From assembly GCA_965198565.1 (NCBI GenBank), contig OZ240665.1, positions 2,728,001-2,792,000 of the forward strand: a stretch of 64,000 nucleotides of DNA. Reading direction: 5' to 3'. The notes beneath the pieces were generated by a model, which saw nothing but the letters and a program-made list of their open reading frames with translations, made no database searches and was not told where the DNA came from. Within the stretch, counting starts at the first letter, position 1; every line of letters starts with the position of its first letter. Position numbers and translations under genes: made by a program. Positions 18,257 through 26,418 of this stretch are shown here, in pieces. This stretch comes from LMUY01 sp965198565 (lineage in GTDB: Bacteria; Pseudomonadota; Alphaproteobacteria; Acetobacterales; Acetobacteraceae).

Positions 18257-19209
18257 CACGACACTGCCGCCACGAAGCGGCGCACTTGGGTGGGCCAATC
18301 GGGCAAGGCCTGTCCCGCTTGCCAGGCGGCCTGTGCCATGTCGGCCCGCAGCGCGGTGTCGAAGATGAGCCGGCGGATGGCCTTGGACAGGCCGACGACG
18401 TCGCCGGGCGGGCAGACCACGCTGAACTCGGGCGTGACGTTGGCGGCGGCGGCCCCGCCGGAGGTGACCGCGACGGGCAAGCCGCGGCGGATGGCTTCGG
18501 TGACGGGCGCTGAATGGCCCTCCCACTCCGTTGCCAATGCGAACACATCGGCGCGGCGCCATTCCACCTCGAGCGCCTCCTGCGGCAACGCGCCGGTAAA
18601 TTGCACGCGGCCTGGCGCGCTCTGCTCGGCCAAGTCCCGCAGGCTTGCGGCATGGTCCGGGTTGCGCGCCGTGTCGCCCACGATGGTCAGATGCCAATCG
18701 AGGTCGAACAAGCGGGAGAGTGCCGTGATCAGCACCGCGTGGCCCTTGCGCGGCACGCAGGCGCCGATTGCAAGCAGGCGGCAGGTGGCGCTGCCCGACC
18801 CGGCGCAGCGCGGCACGTCGGGCACGCCGGGGGGCACCACGGCGATGCGGTCGGCTGCCACGCCATAGTCGTGCTCAAGACGGTCGGCCACGATGCGGCT
18901 GGTGGCAACCACCCGGCGCATGCGCGGCAGCAAGCGCTGCTCCGCCTGGCGTATCGCGCTTTTGTCACTGCCGCTGGCCAAGGCTGCCGGGTGATGGATG
19001 AGCGCCACCGCGCCACCCGCCTGCTCAGGCGCGAAACGGGCGATGCCGAGGCCGTCGATAATGGCGACGGCCTCCTGCGGCCAGGTGAGCGCCGTGTCGA
19101 CGCGGCAGGTGTGCCCCGCCTCGCGCAATCCGCTCACCAGCGCGCGAATGTAGGCTCCGCCGCCTGCGTTGTTCTCACCATCCGGCGCCTGCAACACGAT
19201 GAAATCCAT
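18256..19209 (-). CDS. GT4-type glycosyltransferase
   Basis: This 317-residue protein has the GT-B fold pattern of family 4. GGGAYIRALVSGL lies near the N-terminus, VVPPGVPDVP at the domain linker, and a donor-binding segment ATEWEGHSAPVTEAIRRGLPV in the C-terminal domain. The family transfers sugars from nucleotide donors to glycans or lipids at the cytoplasmic face. It is shorter than most GT4 enzymes but appears complete. It is coupled to the downstream OtnK-like kinase. The acceptor is unknown. The ATG at 19209 leads directly into the first beta strand. Confidence 0.8.
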   Translation of the reverse strand: MDFIVLQAPDGENNAGGGAYIRALVSGLREAGHTCRVDTALTWPQEAVAIIDGLGIARFAPEQAGGAVALIHHPAALASGSDKSAIRQAEQRLLPRMRRVVATSRIVADRLEHDYGVAADRIAVVPPGVPDVPRCAGSGSATCRLLAIGACVPRKGHAVLITALSRLFDLDWHLTIVGDTARNPDHAASLRDLAEQSAPGRVQFTGALPQEALEVEWRRADVFALATEWEGHSAPVTEAIRRGLPVAVTSGGAAAANVTPEFSVVCPPGDVVGLSKAIRRLIFDTALRADMAQAAWQAGQALPDWPTQVRRFVAAVS

Positions 19210-19271
19210 GGCCGCGGCATGTAGCACGCCGGGCAGCGGGCATGATAGCGGCGCGGCGCGTTCGCGTGTGC

Positions 19272-19646
19272 TCAGACCCGTGCCGACAAAGCGACGGCCG
19301 CCGGCGGACGGGCGGCGTAGCACCCGTTGCGGCCGTAGCGCGCAGGCGGTGGGCTCACGGCGCGAGCCGCCTGCGCCACCATCCCGAGCACCCGCGTCTG
19401 CACCGAGATCGCACGCTCCAGCAAGCGCCGGTTTTCGTCCGCCGCGGCGCGCAACTGGTCGGCGGCTTGGCGAAGGGCGGGCGTGGTGCGGCCGGACGAT
19501 TGCGCCGCCTTGAAGGCGGCCAGCGCAGCCTCCTTCTCGGCCAGCATGGCGGCAGCCCGCGGCAAGTTCATCGCATCGAGCGCGGCGTTTTCCGCTGCCA
19601 GCGTTTCGGCCAGCCGCACGGTGGCGGCAAGCAGGTCTTGCGTCAT
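19272..19646 (-). CDS. flgN: FlgN-like flagellar export chaperone
   Basis: This 124-residue, mostly helical protein has heptad-like Leu/Ala spacing (residues 5-90) and a short basic tail. Size, composition and place directly after the flgJ-like gene (ATGA overlap) match FlgN, the cytoplasmic chaperone of the hook-junction proteins FlgK and FlgL. Sequence similarity in this family is weak, so the call rests largely on context. Confidence 0.62.
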   Translation of the reverse strand: MTQDLLAATVRLAETLAAENAALDAMNLPRAAAMLAEKEAALAAFKAAQSSGRTTPALRQAADQLRAAADENRRLLERAISVQTRVLGMVAQAARAVSPPPARYGRNGCYAARPPAAVALSARV

Positions 19647-19936
19647 GTCCCCAATCCCGATTTGGCTTCCTGCATCTGGATCATCTGGCGGAACACCGGT
19701 TGGGCAATACCAAGGCCGCCGGCATGGGCGATCTGCTTGGCGACGGCATCCACCAGCATCGGCTTCCAGCTCTGCTCCGCCTCACCGCCGCCAAGCGGCG
19801 TGCCCGAAAGATCGACGGTGTCGAACATCGGCTTGAGGAACTCGTTGAGCGCGACCGCCTCGAAATCCTGCGCGCTCTTCCAGACCTTCTGCACCGTTTC
19901 CGGCGGCAGCTTGGTGTCGATCGGAGGGGCCTGCAT
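19643..19936 (-). CDS. flgJ: FlgJ-like rod-binding protein (no muramidase domain)
   Basis: This 97-residue protein matches the N-terminal rod-binding domain of FlgJ: SAQDFEAVALNEFLKPMF, the Glu-rich middle and the final AKQIAHAGGLGIA segment. Alphaproteobacteria commonly have this short form without the C-terminal peptidoglycan hydrolase. It helps assemble the flagellar rod in the periplasm. It overlaps flgI and the flgN-like gene by one and four bases. It has no signal peptide, as is normal for this family. Confidence 0.83.
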   Translation of the reverse strand: MQAPPIDTKLPPETVQKVWKSAQDFEAVALNEFLKPMFDTVDLSGTPLGGGEAEQSWKPMLVDAVAKQIAHAGGLGIAQPVFRQMIQMQEAKSGLGT

Positions 19937-21048
19937 CAGCGCACCTGCAAGTCGGCTTGCAGCGCGCCGGCGGCTTTGATCGCCTGCAGGATGCTGATCA
20001 TGTCGCGTGGGCCGACGCCCAGAGAGTTCAGGCTCGCCACCAAGTCCCGCAAGGTCACGCTGCCGCGGATGATGCCCAGGCGCTTGTCCGACGAGTCGTC
20101 CACCTGCACATTGCTGCGCGGGACGGTCTTGGTGGTGCCGTTGGAAAGCGGGCCAGGTTGGGACACTTGCGGCGTCTCCGTCACGCGGATGGTCAGGTTG
20201 CCTTGTGCGATGGCCACCGTGCTGATGCGCACGTTGTCTCCCATCACGATGGTGCCGCTTGCCTCGTCGATGACGACCACGGCGGCGTTGTCCGGCTCGA
20301 CCCGCAGGTCCTCGATGCGGCCGAGCGCGTCGATCACGTCCCGCGAGCCGAGGTTGAGCAGCACGGTGCGCGGGTCTTCCGCGCTGGCAATGCCCGGGCC
20401 GAACGCAGCGTCGATCACCGCCGCCATGCGCCGCGCCGTGGTGAGATCGGGGTTGCGCAGCGCCAGCCGCAGAATCGGGTGGGCGCCGAGCTGATAAGGC
20501 ATTTCCTTTTCCACCGTGGCGCCGTTCGAGATGCGCGCGGACGTGGGCACGTTGCGGGTGACGGAGGCGGCGGCGCCGCGAGCGGAGATCGCGCCCGTTG
20601 CCAGTGCGCCTTGAGCCACGCCGTAGACCTCGCCATCGGCGCCGAGCAGCGGGGTGACCAGCAGGGTGCCGCCCGTCAGGTCCTTGGCGTCCCCGAGGGC
20701 GGACACCGCAACGTCGAACCGGCTGCCGCCGCGGCCGAAGGCGGGCAGCATGGCGGTGACCATCACGGCGGCGACGTTCTTGGTGGAAAGCTGAGTTGCC
20801 TGGTCCCGCGTGTTGACGCCGAGGCGCTCGAGCATGCCGATCAGGGACTGCTTGGTGAAGACGTTGCTGTCGAGCTTGTCGCCGGTTCCGTTCAGCCCCA
20901 CGACCAGGCCGTAGCCGACGAGCTGGTTTTCCCGAATTCCCTCCACGTCCGCCACGTCCTTGATCCGCACGTCAGCCCAGGCGGGCCCGGCGAGCAGCAA
21001 GAGTAGCAAACAACAGAGGGCAGGACGAAGGATGCGTTGGATCAACAA
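19936..21048 (-). CDS. flgI: Flagellar P-ring protein FlgI
   Basis: This 370-residue precursor has a Sec signal peptide (poly-leucine core, cleavage after AWA near residue 25) and the highly conserved start VRIKDVADVEG. Further FlgI landmarks are GLVVGLNGTGD and the C-terminal GVGPRDMISILQAIKAAGAL. It forms the P-ring around the rod in the peptidoglycan layer. Translation begins at TTG (21048), the only start codon placed before the signal peptide. A consensus sigma-54 promoter lies about 65 bases upstream, as for flagellar class III genes in Caulobacter. It is divergent from fliX. Confidence 0.94.
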   Translation of the reverse strand: MLIQRILRPALCCLLLLLLAGPAWADVRIKDVADVEGIRENQLVGYGLVVGLNGTGDKLDSNVFTKQSLIGMLERLGVNTRDQATQLSTKNVAAVMVTAMLPAFGRGGSRFDVAVSALGDAKDLTGGTLLVTPLLGADGEVYGVAQGALATGAISARGAAASVTRNVPTSARISNGATVEKEMPYQLGAHPILRLALRNPDLTTARRMAAVIDAAFGPGIASAEDPRTVLLNLGSRDVIDALGRIEDLRVEPDNAAVVVIDEASGTIVMGDNVRISTVAIAQGNLTIRVTETPQVSQPGPLSNGTTKTVPRSNVQVDDSSDKRLGIIRGSVTLRDLVASLNSLGVGPRDMISILQAIKAAGALQADLQVR

Positions 21049-21113
21049 TGGTCGGTCTTTCCGTCTCGTTCAGCTTTCGGCGGTAATCTCGGCGGTAGCT
21101 TTGGACGCGTAGG

Positions 21114-21129
21114 GGCAAGCACCGTGCCA
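21114..21129 (-). promoter_or_regulatory. Sigma-54 promoter for the flgI operon
   Basis: The minus strand reads TGGCAC-GGTGC-TTGC, matching the consensus TGGCAC-N5-TTGC, with GG and GC exactly 10 bases apart. The predicted transcription start is near 21103, giving a leader of about 55 nt before the flgI start. Confidence 0.82.
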
Positions 21130-21170
21130 GGCCCTGGGCCGCAGATTGTTGCGGCAAAGCTGGCACGGAG

Positions 21171-21189
21171 CCCGGCAGAACCTGCCGGG
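21171..21189. promoter_or_regulatory. Perfect 8-bp hairpin/operator before fliX
   Basis: CCCGGCAG-AAC-CTGCCGGG lies 35 bases upstream of the fliX ATG and beside the flgI promoter. It could be an operator for a flagellar regulator such as FlbD, or a leader hairpin. A TGGCAC at 21161 on the plus strand resembles a -24 box but has no proper -12 partner. Confidence 0.45.
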
Positions 21190-21223
21190 TGGGCAAAAGG
21201 GACCGGCTGATAATGCAGTGCCA

Positions 21224-21625
21224 ATGGTGAACATTTCCGAAATCAGGCAGGCACACCCTGCGTTGGGGTCGCCACGCCGGTCGGCGGCGGGGGGCGTCGG
21301 GTTCGCGGTGTCGGGGCAGGGCGGGGCAGTGGCAGGCCCCGCCGCCGCCGCTCCCGCCGCCGGGCTGGAGGGGTTGCTCCAGCTCCAGCAGTTCGAGGAC
21401 GCCGCCACGCGGGACCGCCAGGCCAAGCGGCACGGCCAAGCACTGCTGCAGGCCCTGAGCGAGTTGCAGCGCCTGCTGTTGGGGGACGGGCCGCTCGAAG
21501 ACGCGCTGGGCCGCTTGTCAGCCCTGGTCGAAACCTGTCCCGAAGCGTCCGACCCGGCGTTGGCGGGGCTGGTCGGCGGGATCATGTTGCGGGCTCGGGT
21601 CGAGCTGGCGCGGCGTGGCCGGTGA
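21224..21625 (+). CDS. fliX: Flagellar assembly regulator FliX
   Basis: This 133-residue protein has the FliX pattern: a low-complexity Gly/Ala N-terminal half, the helix LEGLLQLQQFEDAATRD, and a C-terminal region ending in LRARVELARR. FliX couples early flagellar assembly to FlbD-dependent transcription in alphaproteobacteria. The divergent fliX/flgI arrangement with dksA following matches Caulobacter-type order. The ATG at 21224 was chosen because upstream codons lie within the hairpin and promoter region. No strong ribosome site is visible. Confidence 0.82.
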   Translation: MVNISEIRQAHPALGSPRRSAAGGVGFAVSGQGGAVAGPAAAAPAAGLEGLLQLQQFEDAATRDRQAKRHGQALLQALSELQRLLLGDGPLEDALGRLSALVETCPEASDPALAGLVGGIMLRARVELARRGR

Positions 21626-21769
21626 AGCGGCTGTGTGACACTTGCTGCAGAAACGCCACGTTAGCGCCCGGATAACGCCATCTGTGCCCTTGGCGACATG
21701 ATCCGGCATCGCTATACACCCGCGCAACTGCACCCCGTCGACGCTTGGAGCGCAAAGGATGCATCGCCG

Positions 21770-22183
21770 ATGCTGACACTGCCGCCCGACTACCGCCCCG
21801 CCGAGGATGAGGACTTCATGCATCCTCGCCAGGTGGAATATTTCCGGCAAAAGCTGCTCCGGTGGCGCAATGAGCTAATCCGGGAGGCGGACGGCACGCT
21901 GGCCAGCCTGTCGGAGGGCGGCATCCACGAGGCCGATATCACCGACCGTGCCAGCGTGGAGACGGACCGGGCGTTGGAACTGCGGACCAGGGATCGTGCG
22001 CGCAAGCTGATCAGCAAGATCGACCAGGCGCTGCAGCGGATCGAGGCCGGCACCTACGGATTCTGCGAGGAAAGCGGCGAGCCGATCGGGCTGAGGCGGC
22101 TGGAGGCGCGGCCGATCGCGACGCTGTCGATCGAGGCGCAGGAGCGGCACGAGCGCATGGAGCGGGTGCACCGGGACGATTGA
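21770..22183 (+). CDS. dksA: DksA-type RNA polymerase-binding regulator
   Basis: This 137-residue protein has a coiled-coil core (HPRQVEYFRQKLLRWRNEL onward), the acidic tip DITDRASVETD and a zinc-finger-like C-terminus reading GFCEESGEPIG. Only the first of the four zinc cysteines remains, as is usual for alphaproteobacterial DksA. The family binds in the RNA polymerase secondary channel and works with ppGpp. An upstream in-frame ATG (21698) would add 24 unconserved residues; the ATG at 21770 leads straight into LPPDYRPAED and has AAGGA 10 bases before it. Confidence 0.88.
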   Translation: MLTLPPDYRPAEDEDFMHPRQVEYFRQKLLRWRNELIREADGTLASLSEGGIHEADITDRASVETDRALELRTRDRARKLISKIDQALQRIEAGTYGFCEESGEPIGLRRLEARPIATLSIEAQERHERMERVHRDD

Positions 22184-22215
22184 GTAGAGCCCTCCGCGCC
22201 AGAAATCCTTCTTCT

Positions 22216-22239
22216 CCCTCTCCCGCCCGCGGGAGAGGG
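22216..22239. repeat. CTCTCCC-type hairpin copy
   Basis: A single perfect 11-bp stem with loop CC, between dksA and the PIN-domain toxin gene, both of which end here. It may act as a bidirectional transcription end. Confidence 0.7.
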
Positions 22240-22281
22240 AGATAGTCTCTATAAAGGGCGTTTCCGAGCTGGGCGGGTTTG

Positions 22282-22701
22282 CTATCGGCCTGCAGGCAGA
22301 CGCGGGATGCCCGCTTCCTCGGCGGCGGCGATCAAGGCGGAGTCGGTGGTCGCCAGCGGCAAGGTCAGCCGCTGGGCCAGTTCCAGGTAGCACGCGTCAT
22401 ACGAGGTGAGGCGATAGCTCTCCGCGAGTTGGGCGACCTCGATCCAGGCGCGGGAGGCCGTCTCGTCATCGATGCGGATCGGCAGCGCGCGGAGGAAGCC
22501 AGCGAGCTTATGCCGGGTGGCGGCGGTGATGCGTTTGCGGCGCTCGGCGCTGAGCAGCCCATTCAGCGCCTCCACCGGCCAAAGCTGCGGGGCGACCGCA
22601 CCCTCCTCGGCCACCCGGTCGAGCAGGGCCATGATGGGGTCGGTCTGTTCGTCCTCGAAGCACCAGGCCAGCGCGATCGAGTTGTCGAGGACGAAGCTCA
22701 G
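22282..22701 (-). CDS. vapC: VapC-like PIN-domain toxin, apparent CTG start
   Basis: This PIN-domain ribonuclease has FVLDNSIALAW at the start with the first catalytic Asp, later acidic residues, DACYLELAQ and the final LATTDSALIAAA. These are the usual four acidic positions that bind Mg. No ATG, GTG or TTG precedes the first catalytic Asp in this frame. The best start is CTG 22701, which overlaps the antitoxin stop (CTGA) where homologues would carry GTGA or ATGA. An internal ATG at 22632 would lose the catalytic Asp. The toxin is thus either read from CTG, or weakened. It would cleave RNA when the antitoxin is lost. Confidence 0.78.
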   Translation of the reverse strand: MSFVLDNSIALAWCFEDEQTDPIMALLDRVAEEGAVAPQLWPVEALNGLLSAERRKRITAATRHKLAGFLRALPIRIDDETASRAWIEVAQLAESYRLTSYDACYLELAQRLTLPLATTDSALIAAAEEAGIPRLPAGR

Positions 22702-22940
22702 CGGCGGCCTTCCGCAACGAGGTCTTTCAGCGACAGGCCTCCCAGCGTCTGCCCCTTGCTGGCGGCGCGCAGGCCCGCCGCCGCCTGGCGCGCCTTGGCA
22801 TGGTCGAACCCTGCCTCGACGGGAACCAGGCGCGCCACAGGCTTGCCGCGGCGGGTGATCAGCACCTGATCACCGTCCTCCACATCGTCCAGCAGCGCGG
22901 TCAGGTGGTTCTTGGCTTCGAATACGCCCAGGGTCTGCAT
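22698..22940 (-). CDS. Phd/YefM-type antitoxin
   Basis: This 80-residue protein has the Phd/YefM N-terminus (FEAKNHLTALLDDVEDGDQVLITRRGKPVARLVP), a DNA-binding dimer domain, and a variable toxin-binding tail. The ATG at 22940 has an ideal GGAGG five bases upstream, so the longer MEVAM reading is rejected. It precedes and overlaps the PIN toxin, forming a typical type II module that should repress its own promoter. Confidence 0.87.
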   Translation of the reverse strand: MQTLGVFEAKNHLTALLDDVEDGDQVLITRRGKPVARLVPVEAGFDHAKARQAAAGLRAASKGQTLGGLSLKDLVAEGRR

Positions 22941-22962
22941 AGCAACCTCCAATCTGGCTATC

Positions 22963-22991
22963 TATCTAGCTAGGTCGGAGCGGAATGTCGA
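22963..22991 (-). promoter_or_regulatory. Promoter/operator of the toxin-antitoxin module
   Basis: On the minus strand TCGACA (22991-22986) and TAGATA (22968-22963) are separated by 17 bases. A CTAGCTAG palindrome (22965-22972) overlaps the -10 and is a plausible autoregulatory operator. Confidence 0.45.
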
Positions 22992-23069
22992 GTCGTATCA
23001 CCCTCGCTTGCGCCGCGTCGCCTGACCGGCGATGACACGCTGTCGCTCACACCCCACCTCCGGACCACC

Positions 23070-24305
23070 ATGGCCGCCCTACAACCCCCCCGTGGCACCC
23101 ACGACCTGATCGCCGAGGAACACCGCCGCCATGCCCGCGTGGTCGACACCGCGCGCGCGGAGGCGGCGCTGTACGGCTTCGACGAATGGGCCACCCCGAT
23201 CTTCGAGGACACCCGCGTGTTCGCCCGAACCTTGGGCGACACGTCGGACGTCGTCACCAAGGAGATGTACACCTTTGACGACCGGGGCGGCGACAGCATC
23301 ACGCTGCGGCCGGAGGGCACGGCGGGGATATGCCGCGCGCTGGTGACCAACGGGCTGACCCAAACCCTGCCGCAAAAGGTGTTCTACGCCGGGCCGATGT
23401 TCCGCTACGAACGGCCGCAGAAGGGGCGCACCCGCCAGTTCCACCAGATCGGCGCCGAGCTGATCGGCCCGGCGGAACCGCTGGCGGACGCCGAGGTGAT
23501 CGCCCTCGGCTGGGACATCCTGACCCGGCTGGGCGTCGCCGGCGAGACGGCGCTCGAGGTGAACACGCTTGGCGACCGCGCGAGCCGGGAAGCCTATCGC
23601 GCGGCGCTGGTGACGTATTTCACCGCGCACCGTGATGCGCTCTCGGACGAAAGCCGCGACCGGCTCGAGCGCAACCCGCTCCGCATCCTCGACAGCAAGG
23701 ACCCGGCGGACCGCACCGTCGTGGCCGATGCGCCCACCATCGCCACCTCGCTGACGGCCGAGGCCGCGCGCTTCTATGCCGACCTGCTGAGCCATCTCGC
23801 CCGCTTCGGCGTGCCGTTCCGCGAGAACCCGCGCATCGTGCGGGGGCTGGACTACTACAATCACACCGCGTTCGAGTTCGTCACCGACCGGCTCGGCGCG
23901 CAAGGCACGGTGATGGGAGGCGGGCGCTACGATGGGCTGGTGGAGCAGATGGGTGGGCCGCCCACGCCGGCAGTCGGCTGGGCGGCGGGGATCGACCGGT
24001 TGGCCATGCTCCTAGCCGAGCCCGGAGCCGCCCCCGTGCCAGTCGCGGTGATCCCGGTCGGCGAGGCGGCGGAAGCGGCGGCAGTCGGCGTGCTGCAGTC
24101 GCTGCGGGCGGCGGGCGTGCGGGCGGAAATGGCCTATCGCGGCAACCTCAAGCGCCGCATGGAGCGGGCCAACCGAATCGGCGCCCGCGCGGCGGTGATC
24201 CTGGGCGAGGACGAGGCGGCGCGCGGCGTGGCGCAGCTCAAGCACCTGGACACGGGGGCGCAAGAGGAGGTGGCGCTGGCAGACCTCGCCGCCCGCCTGA
24301 CGTGA
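23070..24305 (+). CDS. hisS: Histidine--tRNA ligase
   Basis: This 411-residue class II synthetase charges tRNA-His. Motif 1, motif 2 (PMFRYERPQKGRTRQFHQIGAE) and the histidine loops (GLDYYNHTAFEF, GGGRYDGL) are all present, followed by the C-terminal anticodon-binding domain. Length is normal. It begins a run of translation genes and its TGA overlaps the GTG start of prfA (GTGA). Confidence 0.96.
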   Translation: MAALQPPRGTHDLIAEEHRRHARVVDTARAEAALYGFDEWATPIFEDTRVFARTLGDTSDVVTKEMYTFDDRGGDSITLRPEGTAGICRALVTNGLTQTLPQKVFYAGPMFRYERPQKGRTRQFHQIGAELIGPAEPLADAEVIALGWDILTRLGVAGETALEVNTLGDRASREAYRAALVTYFTAHRDALSDESRDRLERNPLRILDSKDPADRTVVADAPTIATSLTAEAARFYADLLSHLARFGVPFRENPRIVRGLDYYNHTAFEFVTDRLGAQGTVMGGGRYDGLVEQMGGPPTPAVGWAAGIDRLAMLLAEPGAAPVPVAVIPVGEAAEAAAVGVLQSLRAAGVRAEMAYRGNLKRRMERANRIGARAAVILGEDEAARGVAQLKHLDTGAQEEVALADLAARLT

Positions 24306-25360
24306 CCCCGCTCGACACCAAGCTCGACCGGGTGGTGGACCGGGCCGAGGAGCTGCGCTCGCAACTCACCGCCGGGCTCTCGGGCGACGCCTTCGCCCGC
24401 GCCTCCCGCGAGCTGTCCGAGCTGGAGCCGGTGGTGGCGCGCATCGGCGACTTGCGCGAGGCCGAGCGGGCGACGCGCGAGGCGGAGGCGCTGCTGGCCG
24501 ACCCCGAGATGAAGGAACTGGCCGAGGCCGAGCTCACTGAACTGCTGGGCAGCCTGCCGTCGTTGCGCCGCGAGATCCAGCTCGCTTTGCTGCCGCGCGA
24601 TGAGGCGGACGCCCGCAGCGCGATCCTGGAAGTCCGCCCGGCGGCGGGGGGCGACGAGGCGGGGCTGTTCGCCGCCGAGCTGTTCGAGATGTACCAGCGT
24701 TATGCCGGGCAGCATGGCTGGCGGTTCGAGGTGCTGGAGTTCGGCGACACGGAATTGGGTGGGCTCAAGGAGGGCGTGGCCGAGATCACCGGGCGCAACG
24801 TGTTCGCCCGGCTGAAATACGAGTCGGGCGTGCACCGGGTGCAGCGCGTGCCGGCGACCGAGAGCCAGGGGCGCATCCACACTTCCACCGTCACCGTGGC
24901 GGTGCTGCCCGAGGCGGAGGAGGTGGACGTGCAGGTCAACGAGTCGGATTTGCGCATCGACACCTATCGCGCGTCCGGCGCCGGTGGGCAGCACATCAAC
25001 AAGACCGACAGCGCCGTGCGGATCACCCATCTGCCGAGCGGCGTGGTGGTGGCAATGCAGGAGGAGCGGTCGCAGCACAAGAACCGGGCCAAGGCGATGA
25101 AGATCTTGCGGGCCAAGCTGTACGAGGCGCAGCGCTCGAGCCTGGACGCCGCGCGCGGGGCGGACCGCAAGGCGCAGGTGGGCACCGGCGACCGCTCCGA
25201 GCGGATCCGCACCTACAACTTCCCGCAGGGCCGCGTGTCCGACCACCGGATCAACCTCACCCTGCACAAGATCGACCGCATCATGCAGGGCGAGCTGGAC
25301 GAGATCGTCGACGCGCTGACCGCCGAGGACCAGGCCGCCCGCCTCGCCGCCGACGATTGA
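24302..25360 (+). CDS. prfA: Peptide chain release factor 1
   Basis: This 352-residue RF1 recognises UAA and UAG through the PxT motif (RVPATESQGR) and triggers hydrolysis with GGQ (SGAGGQHINKTDSA). It starts at GTG 24302 overlapping the hisS stop, which implies coupling. Length and order of domains are standard. The methyltransferase that modifies its GGQ glutamine follows 25 bp downstream. Confidence 0.96.
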   Translation: MTPLDTKLDRVVDRAEELRSQLTAGLSGDAFARASRELSELEPVVARIGDLREAERATREAEALLADPEMKELAEAELTELLGSLPSLRREIQLALLPRDEADARSAILEVRPAAGGDEAGLFAAELFEMYQRYAGQHGWRFEVLEFGDTELGGLKEGVAEITGRNVFARLKYESGVHRVQRVPATESQGRIHTSTVTVAVLPEAEEVDVQVNESDLRIDTYRASGAGGQHINKTDSAVRITHLPSGVVVAMQEERSQHKNRAKAMKILRAKLYEAQRSSLDAARGADRKAQVGTGDRSERIRTYNFPQGRVSDHRINLTLHKIDRIMQGELDEIVDALTAEDQAARLAADD

Positions 25361-25384
25361 CGTCGTTCCGATGACGCGGCGGCG

Positions 25385-26254
25385 ATGACGCTGGGCGAGC
25401 GCCTGTCGCTGGCGGCGGCGGCGCTGGCCGCGTCCGGCATCGCCGAGCCGCGGCGGGAGGCGCGCCTGCTGCTGTGCCATGCCGCGGGGCTGAGTGCGGC
25501 GGGGCTGCTGCGCGACATGGCGGCGGAGTTGCCGGCGCCGGGCTTCGAGGCGATGGCGGCCCGGCGCGCCGCCCGCGAGCCGCTCGCCTTCATCACCGGG
25601 TCGCAGCCGTTCTGGAGCTTCAGCGTCGCCGTGTCGCCCGACACGCTGATCCCGCGGGCGGATTCGGAAACGCTGATCGAGCTGGCCAAGCGGCTGTGCC
25701 CGGCGCGCTCGGTGCGGCGGGTGCTGGATCTCGGCACCGGCACGGGCTGCTTGCTGTTCGCGGCGCTGCTGGAGTTTCCGGACGCCTGGGGCGTGGGAGT
25801 GGATCGCTCCCCGGCCGCGGCGTGGCTGGCCCGGTACAATGCGGCCGCGCTTGGCCTGCGGGACCGGGCCGCCCTGCTCTGCGCCGACTGGGCGGCCCCG
25901 CTCGCCGGCACGTTCGACCTGGTGCTGTGCAATCCGCCCTATGTTCAAACGGGCGATCTGGCCGGGTTGATGCCGGAGGTGGCGGATTACGAGCCCGCCT
26001 CGGCATTGGATGGCGGGGCGGATGGGCTGGCGGCGTATCGCGCTGTTCTGGCCGCGCTGCCGGGCTTGTTGGCGCGCGGTGGGGTCGCCATTTTGGAGCT
26101 TGGAGCGGGGCAGGCGGAGGCAGTCGCTGCCCTCGCCGCCGCGGCGGGGATGCGGCCCGGCGAACCCCAGCTCGACCTGTCCGGAATCAAGCGGGCGCTG
26201 CCGCTTTGGCGGGCGGCTAAAAAATCGTTTGGCGACAGGGCAGACCGCCGTTAG
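25385..26254 (+). CDS. prmC: Release factor N5-glutamine methyltransferase
   Basis: This 289-residue SAM-dependent enzyme methylates the GGQ glutamine of RF1/RF2. It has the N-terminal helical domain, SAM motif LDLGTGTGCLL and the catalytic NPPY motif (LVLCNPPYV). Its place directly after prfA is conserved. The last 15 residues (AAKKSFGDRADRR) are less typical and may extend past the usual end. Confidence 0.94.
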   Translation: MTLGERLSLAAAALAASGIAEPRREARLLLCHAAGLSAAGLLRDMAAELPAPGFEAMAARRAAREPLAFITGSQPFWSFSVAVSPDTLIPRADSETLIELAKRLCPARSVRRVLDLGTGTGCLLFAALLEFPDAWGVGVDRSPAAAWLARYNAAALGLRDRAALLCADWAAPLAGTFDLVLCNPPYVQTGDLAGLMPEVADYEPASALDGGADGLAAYRAVLAALPGLLARGGVAILELGAGQAEAVAALAAAAGMRPGEPQLDLSGIKRALPLWRAAKKSFGDRADRR

Positions 26255-26418
26255 TTTGCCACCCGAACGCCGAAGCGCGACGGGTTGCCCGGCGAGGCAG
26301 ACCAACGCTGCGATGACTGGGCCAGCTCCCCAGGGCATCGTTCGGCAGCATCCAGGCTCCACCGTGCCGTGATGGCGGGGGCCGACCCGAAATAAACTGG
26401 AAGAAGTCAGTCACAGTA

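Noticed and set aside
21161..21176. Possible plus-strand sigma-54 promoter for fliX
   Set aside because: TGGCAC is present but the -12 position reads GG instead of GC, and the area forms a hairpin.
21770..22183. Damaged DksA because zinc cysteines are missing
   Set aside because: Loss of three of the four cysteines is usual in alphaproteobacterial DksA.
24134..26362. A 742-residue antisense open frame opposite hisS, prfA and prmC
   Set aside because: All three plus-strand genes are unmistakable; the antisense frame has no motif.
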